Of a DNA stretch of 39,980 nt, positions 8,019-16,613 are shown one piece after another (within the stretch, counting starts at the first letter, position 1; every line of letters starts with the position of its first letter). The notes below the pieces were generated by a model, which did no database searches, was not told the origin of the DNA, and worked only from the letters and a program-made list of their open reading frames with translations. A program made the position numbers and the translations under genes. This stretch comes from a virus, in IMG/VR virus record IMGVR_UViG_3300027739_000157, positions 1-39,980 of that record; one strand, written 5' to 3'.

Positions 8019-8809
8019 TCGTCCCAGTAGTTGGGGTTGTTGTAGTCGGACTCAGGCGGCACTGGCGGCGGCGGCCCCGGGGGATCGATGCCGTTGGCGC
8101 GCGCGAGCTCCTCCCACGAAACGGGGGACCCAGCCGCCACCATGGCAAGCCATTCCTCTTCGACCGACTTGCGGTTCGCGGAGTTGCTGCTGCCGGATGT
8201 CTTCGCGCCCTTGGGCGTTCCTGTCCCCGTGGTCTTCGCCTCTGCCACCCACTCGATGGTCGGGATCTTGACCGTCTTCGTGCCTCGAATCGACCCGTCC
8301 TCGAGCCCGCCGATGTTCTTGACGAGCACCGCTCCGATGCCGGCGTCGTACGTCACGGGATGGACGATCTCGAACGGGTCCGACTCCTTGCGGTCCGCGG
8401 GGTCTCGAAGCTGCGGCCTGATCTTCCTCCACTCGGCCCAGTGCGCTGGTGTCCAGAGCAGCAGTTGGATCTCGACCTCGGCAGGCTCCCATCCCTTGAC
8501 GGTCAGCTTTGCCTTCGACTTGCCGTCCGGGCTCTTGACGTCGATCTTGCGCTCTGCCGGCTTCGTGATGACCACACGCGCGAGGCCTGGGAGATGGAAT
8601 GGCCCGAGTTGGCACCGCTCCCAATCGTTGCGAGTGCCGAGGTCGAGGATGCCGCCCGTGCTCGAGAGCCAAAACGGTGCAGCGTCCACGACCGCGGGCG
8701 TCGTCGGCTCACCGTCCGCGATCGTATCGGTGCCCGCGCCGTCACCTGGAGGACGACCGCTTCCCCCGGGAGGAGTCCACGGGCCAAAGGTGTCGTTCTC
8801 GTAGGTCAT
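8015..8809 (-). CDS. tail protein downstream of tape measure, Mu gp43 position, unknown fold
   Basis: A 264-residue protein with a Pro/Gly-rich N-terminus, a central domain (WERCQLGPFHLPGLARVVIT ... LTVKGWEPAEVEIQLLLWTP) and a Pro-rich acidic C-terminus. Position between tape measure and hub suggests a tail-tip component such as Mu gp43. I chose ATG 8809; the frame stays open to 8890, but that stretch is antisense to the Gln/Pro-rich start of a plus-strand gene. No good ribosome site is visible at 8809. Confidence 0.68.
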   Translation of the reverse strand: MTYENDTFGPWTPPGGSGRPPGDGAGTDTIADGEPTTPAVVDAAPFWLSSTGGILDLGTRNDWERCQLGPFHLPGLARVVITKPAERKIDVKSPDGKSKAKLTVKGWEPAEVEIQLLLWTPAHWAEWRKIRPQLRDPADRKESDPFEIVHPVTYDAGIGAVLVKNIGGLEDGSIRGTKTVKIPTIEWVAEAKTTGTGTPKGAKTSGSSNSANRKSVEEEWLAMVAAGSPVSWEELARANGIDPPGPPPPVPPESDYNNPNYWDE

Positions 8810-8827
8810 GGGGTTGCGCGAGGTTTC

Positions 8828-9343
8828 ATGGTCTGCGAAAGTCTGGACATGAACCAGCAATGGCAGCAGCCACCACAGTGGCAGCCGCAACAGCCGAGGC
8901 CGAAACGAGGGCCACCGACCTGGCTCGTCGCTGTGCTTGTCGGGAGCCCGGTCATCGCCCTGATGACCTGTGGTGGCGTGATGTGCCTCAGCGCAGCAGT
9001 TGGGGCCAAACAGAACCGAGCGAAAGCCACGGCTACGGCCACAACCGCAACGACCGCGGCCCCGCGGCAGGCCTGCTACACAGGAGACGACTGCTACCTG
9101 CGGACGATCGGTCGCGACAAGGCTGTTCCCGTCTTCGGAAGCGAGGACGCTCTATCGGAGGCGACGAAAGCTGCTGCTCGGAAGGACGCGCTCGGCTTCG
9201 CCTCGCAGATTGCCTTCAGCGTTGACGATGGGACTCCCGTTCGCGTGACCGACCGCGGGTTCGAGAAGGCCGAGGTCCGGGTGCGGTCCGGCCAGCATGT
9301 GGGCCGGTCGGGATGGGTCGGGGAGGCGAGCCTCAAGCCGTGA
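8828..9343 (+). CDS. membrane-anchored SH3-like protein, inverted moron inside the late operon
   Basis: A 171-residue protein on the opposite strand to all surrounding tail genes. It has a Gln/Pro-rich cytoplasmic start (NQQWQQPPQWQPQQPRP), one membrane segment (LVAVLVGSPVIALMTCGGVM), a Thr/Ala linker, and a C-terminal domain from 'TIGRDKAVPVFGSEDALSEA' to 'GRSGWVGEASLKP' that resembles a bacterial SH3 domain, which binds peptidoglycan or peptides. ATG 8828 has GAGG 4 bp ahead; ATG 8849 is an alternative. It is convergent with the tape measure gene (1-bp gap). This is most likely a host-derived cargo gene expressed in the lysogen, for example in envelope modification or superinfection exclusion. 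Confidence 0.75.
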   Translation: MVCESLDMNQQWQQPPQWQPQQPRPKRGPPTWLVAVLVGSPVIALMTCGGVMCLSAAVGAKQNRAKATATATTATTAAPRQACYTGDDCYLRTIGRDKAVPVFGSEDALSEATKAAARKDALGFASQIAFSVDDGTPVRVTDRGFEKAEVRVRSGQHVGRSGWVGEASLKP

Positions 9344-9344
9344 C

Positions 9345-11369
9345 CTACGTGCTCGGCTGAAGTCCCATCTCGAGCGCGATCTCCTCCCACGCCTCGAGCA
9401 TCCCTCGCTTGACCTCGGCTCGGCTCCCGCCACCGCTGATGTTGACGTTCTCGATGCGGACCTGCATGCCAGCTCTGCCACCGCCAGCACCGCCGCCTGA
9501 GGCAGCCGCCGCCGCACCGTAGCTGGCCGCGAGTTGCTTGGGCTGAGGCGGGGCGATCATGCTCATGGCCGACTCCCTCACGGTCGGGGTCTCGGCGTCC
9601 ATGCCACCTGCCACGCCGAGGGCCGCGTTGACGCCGCTCTTCCAGAAGAGGCGAGACGGGCTCTTCTCCTGAAGGAAGGACGACAGCGCGTTCTTGGCGG
9701 CCTGCCCGAGGGACTTTGCCGCCGAGATGACCGAGGAGATGCCGGCAAGGATGCCGTTCGCGAAGCCGAGGGCCAGGTTCATGCCCGCGCCAATCATCGC
9801 TCCGACGAAGCCCGCCACGGACTCGTAGACCCCGACGACGGCGCCCTTGACCCTTCCAGGCAGCTCCACGATCCAGTTGATGGCCACCGCTGCGTTCACC
9901 GCGATGTCGAGCAGAGCCTTGCCGAACACGGCCGTGAAGGTGACGCCGGCGCCGACGACGAAGCCGAGGGCCTTGCCGATCATGCCGATTGCTTCTGCCA
10001 CCTTCTGTGCGTCCGCGGCCTTGTCGCCGGTGATGGCACCGAAGGCCTTGAGAAGAGGCCCAAGGCCGGAGATCAAGCCTTCCTTGAAGCCTTTGCCGAA
10101 GGCTTCGATGTGGGGAAGGACCTTCTCCACGACGATGAGCACCTTGTCGAAGGCCGCCGTGAGCTGGCCCGTGTCGACGTTGCCCATGAGGTCGGCGAGG
10201 ATGCCGCCCATTCGGTTCATCATCTCGACGGTCTTGTTGCCCGTGGCGGTGAGCTGTCCATCGCTGCTGAAGAACACGCCGAGCAGTGACTTCATCGCCC
10301 CGCGGACGCCTTCGGCGAACCGGTTCAGCCCCCCGCCCTTCATGTCGAAAGCCTTGTTCCAGAACAGCACGGAGGAGCCGGCGAGCTGTGCCCACAAGCC
10401 GGAAATGAGCCCCATTGCTTTCTCGGAGGCTCCGCCAAAGCCCTCCTCGATCGTATTGAGCACGGCTTCGATGCCGACCTTGCTCGAGATCTTGCCGGCC
10501 CGAATCGCCTTGTCGACCTCGGTGACGGACTGACCCGTGATCTTGCCGATCTGCTCCATCACCTTGCCGACCGGAAGGCCCCGCTCGGAGAGCTGGGCGT
10601 TGAGCTCCTCCATCGAGAGGATGGGCTTGGCTTTCATCTGTCCGAGTGCCAGCATGATGCCGTTGGCGTCCGCGGCCGTGCCTCCCATCACGGTGTTCAG
10701 GTCACTCACCGCCCGCATGACCCGCTCGATCTCGGAGGTGTCGAAGCCGCGCGCAAGGAGCTTCTGGAAGCCTGAGACGACCGTCTCGGTGTCGAGCGGG
10801 CTTTGGAATGCGAACTTCAGGGCCCTTGCGTAAAGCTCGCTCGCCTTCGTCCCGCTCTTGAGCATGACCTCCATGCCCACCAGCGTCTTCTCTCGGAAGC
10901 TGTAGGCCGAGATGGCCGCCTGCCCGAAGGCAATAACCGCCTTGGCCCCGAAGTAGCCGATAGCCACGGTCGCCGCGGTGAGGGCCGCCACGACGGCCGC
11001 CACGCCACCGAGAAGGCCGCCCACCGCCGTCGTCGCCACCCCGCCGAGGGACAGGCCGACCTTGCCGAGGGCCCCGTCCACCTGAGTGAGCGCGCTTCCG
11101 AGCTTGAGCACCCCGCCAGCCGCCTCGTTGCCACCCAGCCGGCCCGCGAGCTGGACGAGACGCGAGAACCCGCTGAGCTGCTTCGGAGTCGACTGCAGGG
11201 CCAGCGGGGTCTTGACTGAGCCCATGGACTTCATCGACAGCTCTGCCGACCTGGCAATCTTGTCCGCCTTCGTGAGCGAGGTTGTGTACTTGTCGACGGC
11301 GGACGACATCCGCAACGCGGGGCTGGATGTCTGGTCGATGGCTTTGAAGGACCAGGAAAGAGCGCTCAT
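9345..11369 (-). CDS. tail tape measure protein
   Basis: A 674-residue protein, the longest tail gene, located directly after the frameshifted tail chaperone. It has a helical N-terminus, hydrophobic Gly/Ala segments (residues ~105-150), then the pattern YSFREKTLVGMEVMLKSGTK ... AFQSPLDTETVVSGFQKLLA ... GMILALGQ(M)KAKP, typical of the tape-measure N-terminal domain in Mu gp42-like proteins, followed by membrane-like segments and a short C-terminal helix. By the usual ~0.15 nm per residue rule the tail would be near 100 nm. Its ATG overlaps the stop of the frameshifted chaperone product (ATGA). Confidence 0.93.
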   Translation of the reverse strand: MSALSWSFKAIDQTSSPALRMSSAVDKYTTSLTKADKIARSAELSMKSMGSVKTPLALQSTPKQLSGFSRLVQLAGRLGGNEAAGGVLKLGSALTQVDGALGKVGLSLGGVATTAVGGLLGGVAAVVAALTAATVAIGYFGAKAVIAFGQAAISAYSFREKTLVGMEVMLKSGTKASELYARALKFAFQSPLDTETVVSGFQKLLARGFDTSEIERVMRAVSDLNTVMGGTAADANGIMLALGQMKAKPILSMEELNAQLSERGLPVGKVMEQIGKITGQSVTEVDKAIRAGKISSKVGIEAVLNTIEEGFGGASEKAMGLISGLWAQLAGSSVLFWNKAFDMKGGGLNRFAEGVRGAMKSLLGVFFSSDGQLTATGNKTVEMMNRMGGILADLMGNVDTGQLTAAFDKVLIVVEKVLPHIEAFGKGFKEGLISGLGPLLKAFGAITGDKAADAQKVAEAIGMIGKALGFVVGAGVTFTAVFGKALLDIAVNAAVAINWIVELPGRVKGAVVGVYESVAGFVGAMIGAGMNLALGFANGILAGISSVISAAKSLGQAAKNALSSFLQEKSPSRLFWKSGVNAALGVAGGMDAETPTVRESAMSMIAPPQPKQLAASYGAAAAASGGGAGGGRAGMQVRIENVNISGGGSRAEVKRGMLEAWEEIALEMGLQPST

Positions 11370-11838
11370 TGAGTCATGAACCTTCGCACGACGTACATGA
11401 AGTCAGCCACCAACAGCCACCCGATCCTTGCGTCGTCGCCCTCCTCGTCTCGGAAGGCAGACCTGAGACATTCCGCTGCCACTTGCGGGCTGGCCACCGC
11501 GGAGCGGTAGCGGTTCAGAGTTTTTTTACGCGGACCTTCTCGTGCATCTTGGCGAGCTCGGCGAGTTTGTTGCCGAGCGTCACGACGATGAACGGAAACT
11601 CGTCGGCGATGGCTGCCATCTTCTCTCCGTCGGGGTACACGACGCATGACATCGCCAGCCCCCGGAAGGCCTCGAGCTTCTCACCCTTCTTGTCGCCGCC
11701 GTCCTGCAGAAAGCGCTCGACCTCCGGGACCGTCGGGCCTTTGCACACGTACTCGTCGCCGTCCTCGTCGGTGATCAGGTACAGCGTCTTGTGCTTGGCC
11801 TTCAGCTCTTGAATCGTCGCCTCATCAACCTTGCCCAT
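11366..11838 (-). CDS. tail assembly chaperone, -1 frameshift extension product
   Basis: Ribosomes slipping back by one base at 11527-11521 would read on in a second frame to the stop at 11366, giving a 157-residue product: 106 residues of the zero frame then 51 residues (TLNRYRSAVASPQV ...). That extension stop overlaps the tape measure ATG, and the extension is the only thing filling the 145 bp between the genes, so it is almost surely coding. Such G-GT pairs chaperone the tape measure during tail tube assembly. Shift efficiency unknown. Confidence 0.88.
11494..11527 (-). promoter_or_regulatory. programmed -1 frameshift signal: slippery heptamer plus stem-loop
   Basis: On the minus strand the zero frame reads GTA AAA AAA CTC TGA. 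The seven As at 11527-11521 make the canonical X_XXY_YYZ site A_AAA_AAA. Ten bases downstream a 7-bp stem (CTACCGC/GCGGTGG) with loop TCC at 11510-11494 could act as stimulator. The zero-frame stop lies 2 codons after the slip. Confidence 0.88.
11515..11838 (-). CDS. tail assembly chaperone, zero-frame product (Mu gp41-like)
   Basis: A 107-residue protein encoded between tail tube and tape measure, the fixed place for the tail assembly chaperone (lambda G/T, Mu gp41). Pattern: TIQELKAKHKTLYLITDEDGDEYVCKGP and a helical middle (EKLEAFRGLAMSCVVYPDGE) typical of gp41-like proteins. Strong GAGGTGAAG ribosome site before ATG 11838. It ends two codons after a poly-A slippery site; see the frameshift entry. 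Confidence 0.88.
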   Translation of the reverse strand: MGKVDEATIQELKAKHKTLYLITDEDGDEYVCKGPTVPEVERFLQDGGDKKGEKLEAFRGLAMSCVVYPDGEKMAAIADEFPFIVVTLGNKLAELAKMHEKVRVKKL

Positions 11839-11846
11839 GCTTCACC

Positions 11847-12299
11847 TCAGTCCTGTCGCTGGCTCACGCCAGGCTTGCCGTTCCAGAGGATGACCCCGCC
11901 CACGATCAACTCGACCTTGACGGGGATCGCCTCGTTGTTGCCCTTGCTTGCGTCCACGCTCGACTTCTTGATGCGGCAGAGCGGGACGGTGTCCGTGAGG
12001 ACGGGTGTGACGTTCGTCTCCGAGTAGGATACGACGAGGGGGAAGAACACCTCGTACGGGTACGGTCCCAGGCTGTCGAAGAACTCCTGGAAGTGCCGCC
12101 GGGTGTGAAACTCGAGAGACGCATCGACCTCGTAGGTTCCCTTGGTCATCCCGATCGGGGTGCCGTCGCCGCCCTGCACCTTGCCACCGTCGAGCCCGTC
12201 GGAGTAGTTCACCGAAGAGAGCAAGTCCCCCTTGAGCTTGCCCATGCCTGCCCGGATGGACGTGAAGCTGTACTCGTGTCCGTTGACGAGAAATCCCAT
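11847..12299 (-). CDS. tail tube protein (gp40-like)
   Basis: A 150-residue protein between sheath and chaperone. The pattern GFLVNGHEYSFTSIRAGMG at the start, MTKGTYEVDASLEFHTRRHF in the middle and a closing beta strand (VKVELIVGGVILWNG) fits myophage tail tube proteins (Mu gp40 / P2 gpFII fold). AAGGAGC ribosome site before ATG 12299. This hexameric tube is surrounded by the sheath. Confidence 0.86.
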   Translation of the reverse strand: MGFLVNGHEYSFTSIRAGMGKLKGDLLSSVNYSDGLDGGKVQGGDGTPIGMTKGTYEVDASLEFHTRRHFQEFFDSLGPYPYEVFFPLVVSYSETNVTPVLTDTVPLCRIKKSSVDASKGNNEAIPVKVELIVGGVILWNGKPGVSQRQD

Positions 12300-12309
12300 G
12301 GCTTGCTCC

Positions 12310-13710
12310 TTACTCGCTCACGGTTCGGGTGAACGCGATGTCGTGCTCGATCCACTTGGCGTCCGGGCGGATCTGGATGCGGGTCTTGCACCGGATCGTG
12401 CGCGTGGCGCCCATGTCCACGGTGCGGTTGACGACGAACTGGGAAGCGCTTGCGTTGCCCGCGTCCACAACGCCGTTCTTGACTCCCTGACCCACGAACT
12501 CCTCGATCCTTCGCGCCTCGTGCTCCTTGAGCGTTCCGTTGGCTCCGAGCTCGAAGTCGTCGTGCATGAGCTCGATGAGGAAGCTGTCGGCGATGCGCAA
12601 AGCCTTGTCCATGACGCGGCCGTTGCGGAGCTGCGCGAAGTCCGAGCCCTGCGGGGCCATGGTGTAGTCGTCTTCCGCGTAGAAGCCCGCCTTCTCCACG
12701 TAGGTCCGCAGCACGCAGAACCGCGCCTGGTCGTTGCCGAGGGCCGGGGTTGCGCGTTCGTCTCGGAGCAGCGCCCGCACGCCGGGCAACGTGCCGTCCT
12801 TCACGCGGCCGATGTGCGTGTGCGCCTTGGTGCCAAGGGCCCGCCGTGCCATCGACCATGCTGCGGAGCGCTTGTAGAAGACGCCGTCGATGTCGCTGTA
12901 CAGCTCGACGAAACCGGGACAGCAGACGACGCGCTTTGCCACCGTGTTGATGGTCTCGGTGAGCAGGTCGGCGTCGCTGTCGTCGGCCCCCTCGACGAGG
13001 CCTCGGATGTAACGCTTCGCCGTCTCGGCCGCGGTGAGCCTGGCTTGAAGAGCCACAACCAGGTCGGCCGTGTCCGAGGCGTCGGCCGGGGTGCCGACCA
13101 CGAAGGCAAGCGAGGCCTGGTAGGGCGTCGCCAGAAACGCGTTGACCGCGGTGTTGAGCTCGGTCGTCGTGAACCCTGGCGCGGTGCAGCTGATCGAGTA
13201 GGTCGTTGCCAGCACGTAGGTGCCGACGCCGAAGGTGAGCGTCAGCCCGGTGCCCGGGATCTCGTAGTCGCCACCCGCCGGGATCTGGAACGTCCCAGAG
13301 TACTTCGGGTGGGCGACGTTGCCGTTGAGGCTGTACTTGAACTCCCCAGCCCCGAGAGCGCCGGCCTTGGTGATGACCGCCACGACCGAGTAGGCGTCGC
13401 TCGGCTCTCCGGCGACCGTCACGTCCGGTCCGGAGCCGACCTTCGTCACCGCGCTGGCGACGCCTGCGACGTCCGAGGTGACCGGCACGACCTTGACCGG
13501 ACCTTCGCCGAGCAGATGCGCGACGGCTTGCGCGAGGGGGCCTCTTCCGAGGTCCTCGATCGCGTCGTCCTTGTCCGAGTAGCTGTAGACGGTTCCAGGG
13601 GTGCCGCCGGTCGCCACACCGAACACGACCATGTCGTTTTCGATACTGGCCGGGACCGTCCCGAGCGCGCCGTCGCCCACCGTGTTGTACACGCCGCCGA
13701 GATTGCTCAT
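12310..13710 (-). CDS. contractile tail sheath protein (Mu gp39-like)
   Basis: A 466-residue protein, the normal length of a phage sheath. N-terminus contains VVFGVATGGTPGTVYSYSDK and DLGRGPLAQAVAHLLGEGPV, then a long beta-rich insertion (ADVTVAGEPSDAYS-type), and the conserved C-terminal part (VCCPGFVELYSDIDG, MARRALGTKAHTHIGR, RFCVLRTYVEKAGFYAEDDY, RNGRVMDKALRIADSFL). The family is the Mu-L/DUF2586 type. It polymerises around the tube and contracts on infection. AGGAGTGAAC ribosome site. Confidence 0.9.
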   Translation of the reverse strand: MSNLGGVYNTVGDGALGTVPASIENDMVVFGVATGGTPGTVYSYSDKDDAIEDLGRGPLAQAVAHLLGEGPVKVVPVTSDVAGVASAVTKVGSGPDVTVAGEPSDAYSVVAVITKAGALGAGEFKYSLNGNVAHPKYSGTFQIPAGGDYEIPGTGLTLTFGVGTYVLATTYSISCTAPGFTTTELNTAVNAFLATPYQASLAFVVGTPADASDTADLVVALQARLTAAETAKRYIRGLVEGADDSDADLLTETINTVAKRVVCCPGFVELYSDIDGVFYKRSAAWSMARRALGTKAHTHIGRVKDGTLPGVRALLRDERATPALGNDQARFCVLRTYVEKAGFYAEDDYTMAPQGSDFAQLRNGRVMDKALRIADSFLIELMHDDFELGANGTLKEHEARRIEEFVGQGVKNGVVDAGNASASQFVVNRTVDMGATRTIRCKTRIQIRPDAKWIEHDIAFTRTVSE

Positions 13711-13736
13711 CGTTCACTCCTCGCTAGAGGGGGTTG

Positions 13737-14225
13737 TCATTCACCAGCTTCAATCCACCCGTCTCCCGGCGTGGATTCGGTCTCGTAGGTCCACCCCGTT
13801 GCCGAGGTCGTTGGCACGAGTTCGTCGAGCACCGGCACGTCGATCGTGACGGTCAGTACCACTGCGTCCCCGTTCGTCAGCCAGTGGTCGGATTCGGCCC
13901 CCGGCGTGACACGTCTCGGGCGAAGCGACGTGGACGCCAAGCGTTGCAGCGCCACCAGTTCGTTGGCCCACAGGTCGCGCACCTGGGCCGCGTCCCGGCC
14001 CCAGACGTGGATTTCGACGAGCTGTTGCTCGATCCACAGCATGCGCGGGTTGCCGCCAGGTAGTCCACCGCCGAACTCCGACTCGGCCGCTATCCACACG
14101 ACTCTGGGTGGAGCGCCGCGTTCGTTGAGGTTCGTGCGGCCGAACAGGTGAGACACAGAGGACGCGCCGAGCTCCACGACGACAGCGTCCATGAGCTGTT
14201 CGAGGTTGCTCTTTGCCATGGTCAT
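13737..14225 (-). CDS. tail terminator/completion protein (Mu gp37-like position)
   Basis: A 162-residue protein located between the virion morphogenesis gene and the sheath. The central strand-helix unit LWIEQQLVEIHVWGRDAAQVRDLWANELVAL followed by a beta C-terminus (DAVVLTVTIDVPVLDEL) fits tail terminator/completion proteins that cap the tail and join it to the head. Start at ATG 14225 (overlaps upstream stop) or at the second ATG (14219). Confidence 0.74.
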   Translation of the reverse strand: MTMAKSNLEQLMDAVVVELGASSVSHLFGRTNLNERGAPPRVVWIAAESEFGGGLPGGNPRMLWIEQQLVEIHVWGRDAAQVRDLWANELVALQRLASTSLRPRRVTPGAESDHWLTNGDAVVLTVTIDVPVLDELVPTTSATGWTYETESTPGDGWIEAGE

Positions 14226-14785
14226 CCGCCGAAGTGCGCGTGCATGAAGTCGTCAGCCGCATCTCGGGCCCGCATGTCGAGCTCGGGAGGCATGCCACTC
14301 AGAGGCGCGAAGGGCCGCGGCGGGATGACCACGCGACGGGCGAACACGAACCCGGACGCGCTGCGCTTGGCGTGCTGTCCACGCTTGCCCTTGCTGACCT
14401 GGGTGAAGCTCGATCCAGCCCACCGCAAAGCCTTCTTGCGCTTTGGCACGATGGTGGCGCCGTACTGGTGGGTGGTGGCGTAGATCCTTCCGACGCTCAC
14501 CTTCCAGCCCGTGGCCGTGACCGCAATGGGCGTCGAAGCCGCACGCATCAGGCCAGAGTTCATGAGAGGCTTCTGCCCGCGTCCGTTCGCTGACGACCGA
14601 AACTTGAGCGGCGCCCACCTGTCCCCGTACGGGCTGCGCGACTGCTGAAAGCAGTCCATCATGAAGTCGCGGTACTCTTCCGCGAGATTCGCGACGAAGG
14701 CTTGCTTCATCGATGGTGTCGAAAGCCTGCGAAGCTGGGCGCTCAGCCGCCGAGCCTTACCGAAGTCGCCTACGACGCCGCCCAT
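14222..14785 (-). CDS. phage virion morphogenesis protein (Mu gpG / P2 gpS type)
   Basis: A 187-residue protein with the recognisable order RRLSTPSMKQAFVANLAEEY, FQQSRSPYGDRWAPLKFR, PLMNSGLMRAASTPIAVTAT, VSVGRIYATTHQYGATI and FVFARRVVIPPRPFAPLSG. The 'I Y A t x H Q y G' and 'P x R P F' motifs are hallmarks of the gpS/gpG tail completion family. ATG 14785 overlaps the upstream stop (TGATG); two in-frame GTGs just before it are alternatives. Confidence 0.88.
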   Translation of the reverse strand: MGGVVGDFGKARRLSAQLRRLSTPSMKQAFVANLAEEYRDFMMDCFQQSRSPYGDRWAPLKFRSSANGRGQKPLMNSGLMRAASTPIAVTATGWKVSVGRIYATTHQYGATIVPKRKKALRWAGSSFTQVSKGKRGQHAKRSASGFVFARRVVIPPRPFAPLSGMPPELDMRARDAADDFMHAHFGG

Positions 14786-15495
14786 CACCACCCCCGAAGA
14801 GACTTGGTGTAGACGAACGCGCCGCCAGAGCTCTCCTCTGGCGTGCTGTCCACGATGCCGTCCGGCGAGATCTTCCCCTCCGAGACGCGCTCGAACCATC
14901 GGATGGCGTCCTCGTACATCGTGCGGATGTGCTCGTCGCTTCCCTCCGGAGCGTAGCCGATCGACGCCATGAACCGGTAGGCCGCGACCGCCGCGGTGTG
15001 CCCGGACAGGTCGTCACTCCAGCTCACGAGCGGAAGGTCGTACTGACCCCCGAGGTAGCCCGCGGCCAGATCGCTGCCGTGCACGAGCGCCCGGTTCAGC
15101 TTCTGGGCGTCCACGCCATCGAGGATCGAAGGCCCAAGGCTCAGAGCTTCCAGGTCCTTTGCCGTGGCGAAGAGTTGCCGAGCCGCTCCCGCCACCGCGA
15201 TGGTGGCGTAGGTCCCCGCCAGCGTCCACGACGCTCGGACGTACCTGTCCAGCCCGACCACGACGAGCTCCGCCGACCCAGCCGCCTCCATCGTGACCGA
15301 GTCCACTGGTCGCCAGGTCAGCTCGTCGGGCGACGTCTCCACGGTCACGGTGAGCGATGGATCGGTTCCCTCGAGCGCCGCCACGACCACGCGCAGCTTC
15401 GCGGCAGATCGGGTCGCAGCAATGTCGACCACCTCGCCACTTCCCGCCGAGGACACCGTCGTGACCGGCTGGAGGGTGATGGACAGCTTGTTCAT
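14785..15495 (-). CDS. fusion of a beta-sandwich domain with DUF1320 (Mu gp36-like)
   Basis: A 236-residue protein. Residues ~1-115 form a beta domain (SLTVTVETSPDELTWRPVDS; LDRYVRASWTLAGTYATIAV) that is paralogous to the protein at 17404-17766. Residues ~112-236 (LFATAKDLEALSLG ... DAQKLNRALVHGSDLAAGYLG ... LVSWSDDLSGHTAAVAAYRF) match DUF1320 (Mu gp36), a head-tail connector located after the capsid gene in Mu-like phages. Stand-alone gp36 is ~140 residues, so the N-terminal part is an added domain. ATG 15495 overlaps the glycosyltransferase stop (ATGA). Confidence 0.82.
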   Translation of the reverse strand: MNKLSITLQPVTTVSSAGSGEVVDIAATRSAAKLRVVVAALEGTDPSLTVTVETSPDELTWRPVDSVTMEAAGSAELVVVGLDRYVRASWTLAGTYATIAVAGAARQLFATAKDLEALSLGPSILDGVDAQKLNRALVHGSDLAAGYLGGQYDLPLVSWSDDLSGHTAAVAAYRFMASIGYAPEGSDEHIRTMYEDAIRWFERVSEGKISPDGIVDSTPEESSGGAFVYTKSLRGW

Positions 15496-16613
15496 TGCCA
15501 CAGGCCCTTGATCGCGCTCTCGTGCGCCTGGATGTTCTGCGGGGACGTCGCCAGCACGGTCGCGAGGAAGTCGTCACACCGCTTGCTGTACGCCTCGTGC
15601 TGCGAGTCGTGCACTTGCAGGACGGACGCGAGTAGGCGCCCCCCCGCGACCGCGTCGAAGCCGTCGTAGCGGTAGCCTATGCCGTCGGGCAGAAGCTCCG
15701 AGTTGTGCACGAGCGGGTAGTGGCCGTGCAGGGCGTCGTAGTAGGCGTAGTTCAGCCCGCATTCCCACTGGTGGCTGACCACGACGTCCGTGTGCGTGCT
15801 CAGGAAGTAGGGCGTGTTGAAGCGGCCCTCGAAGCTGCACTTCCTCGCCTTCCACAGGTCGAGCGCGGAGGCCCACGAGTTGAACGTGAGGTGCTCTTTG
15901 AGGTGGAAGGTGTTGGTGAGGTAGACGTGCTCCACCAGGTCTGGCCGAAGGCGGTACGCCTGCTCGATCACGCACGCCGGGATGAACGAGCTTTTCACGA
16001 CGTTGATGTTCGGTTCGAACACCCCGATGCGCTTTGCCTTCGCCCCAGGCTTGTATCCCCACGCACCGTCTGGAAGCTCCGTGATGGCCTTGTCGACGAA
16101 GAGGGGCTCCCAGATGTGAGGGAGATGCAGAACGGGGGCCCGGTACATCGTCTGCCACCAGGCTGCGTTCGTGCGCATGTGCTGCGCGGTCGTCCACACC
16201 TGGTCGTAAACGGCGCCATTGAAGATCGCGCCTGCGTCACGGGAGAACAGGACACGCTCCATGTCGATGACGTATGCGTTCCCGAACTTGTAGGCGACCA
16301 CGCGGCCGCCGCGCGACCGGACCGATGCGATGCTATCCGCCGAGACCTGGGCCCCGGCTTCGATGAGCACGTCTACCTGGTCGAGGACCTCCCCCATGCG
16401 CACGAACTCGAGTTCGAGCCCGTCAAGCATGAGCGCTGGATGGGGCTCGGCCTCGTGCCCTCCGTTGACGGCGAAGACCTTCCCCACGAGGCCAGAGGCT
16501 CGCAGCAACCGGACCAGGAAGACGCAGTTCTGCGCCGCTCCGTTGTCCCAGATGCTGTGACGCTTGTCCCCGTGGAGGAAGAAGGTCACCGCTACGTTTG
16601 GGCGGTCTCTCAT
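15492..16613 (-). CDS. DUF2827-like glycosyltransferase in the structural gene cluster
   Basis: A 373-residue soluble protein. The C-terminal region with VSHQWECGLNYAYYDALHGH then YPLVHNSELLPDGIGYRYDG and FDAVAGGRLL is the pattern I associate with DUF2827 proteins, a GT-B-like glycosyltransferase family. N-terminal half has the Rossmann-like VAVTFFLHGDKRHSIWDNGA start and HPALMLDGLELEFVRMGEVL. It is coupled by overlaps (TGATG, ATGA) to the Ser/Thr-rich fibre protein upstream and the DUF1320 fusion downstream, which argues for glycosylation of a virion protein. Substrate unknown. Confidence 0.82.
   Translation of the reverse strand: MRDRPNVAVTFFLHGDKRHSIWDNGAAQNCVFLVRLLRASGLVGKVFAVNGGHEAEPHPALMLDGLELEFVRMGEVLDQVDVLIEAGAQVSADSIASVRSRGGRVVAYKFGNAYVIDMERVLFSRDAGAIFNGAVYDQVWTTAQHMRTNAAWWQTMYRAPVLHLPHIWEPLFVDKAITELPDGAWGYKPGAKAKRIGVFEPNINVVKSSFIPACVIEQAYRLRPDLVEHVYLTNTFHLKEHLTFNSWASALDLWKARKCSFEGRFNTPYFLSTHTDVVVSHQWECGLNYAYYDALHGHYPLVHNSELLPDGIGYRYDGFDAVAGGRLLASVLQVHDSQHEAYSKRCDDFLATVLATSPQNIQAHESAIKGLWQ

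Noticed and set aside
8810-8890. N-terminal extension of the minus-strand tail gene (residues starting MRLPLWWLLP)
   Set aside because: It looks like a signal peptide only because it is antisense to the Gln/Pro-rich start of the plus-strand moron.
12209-13788. Long open frames on both strands over the sheath gene
   Set aside because: They are high-G+C shadows with Arg/Pro-rich low-complexity translations; the sheath frame explains the region with good motifs and a ribosome site.
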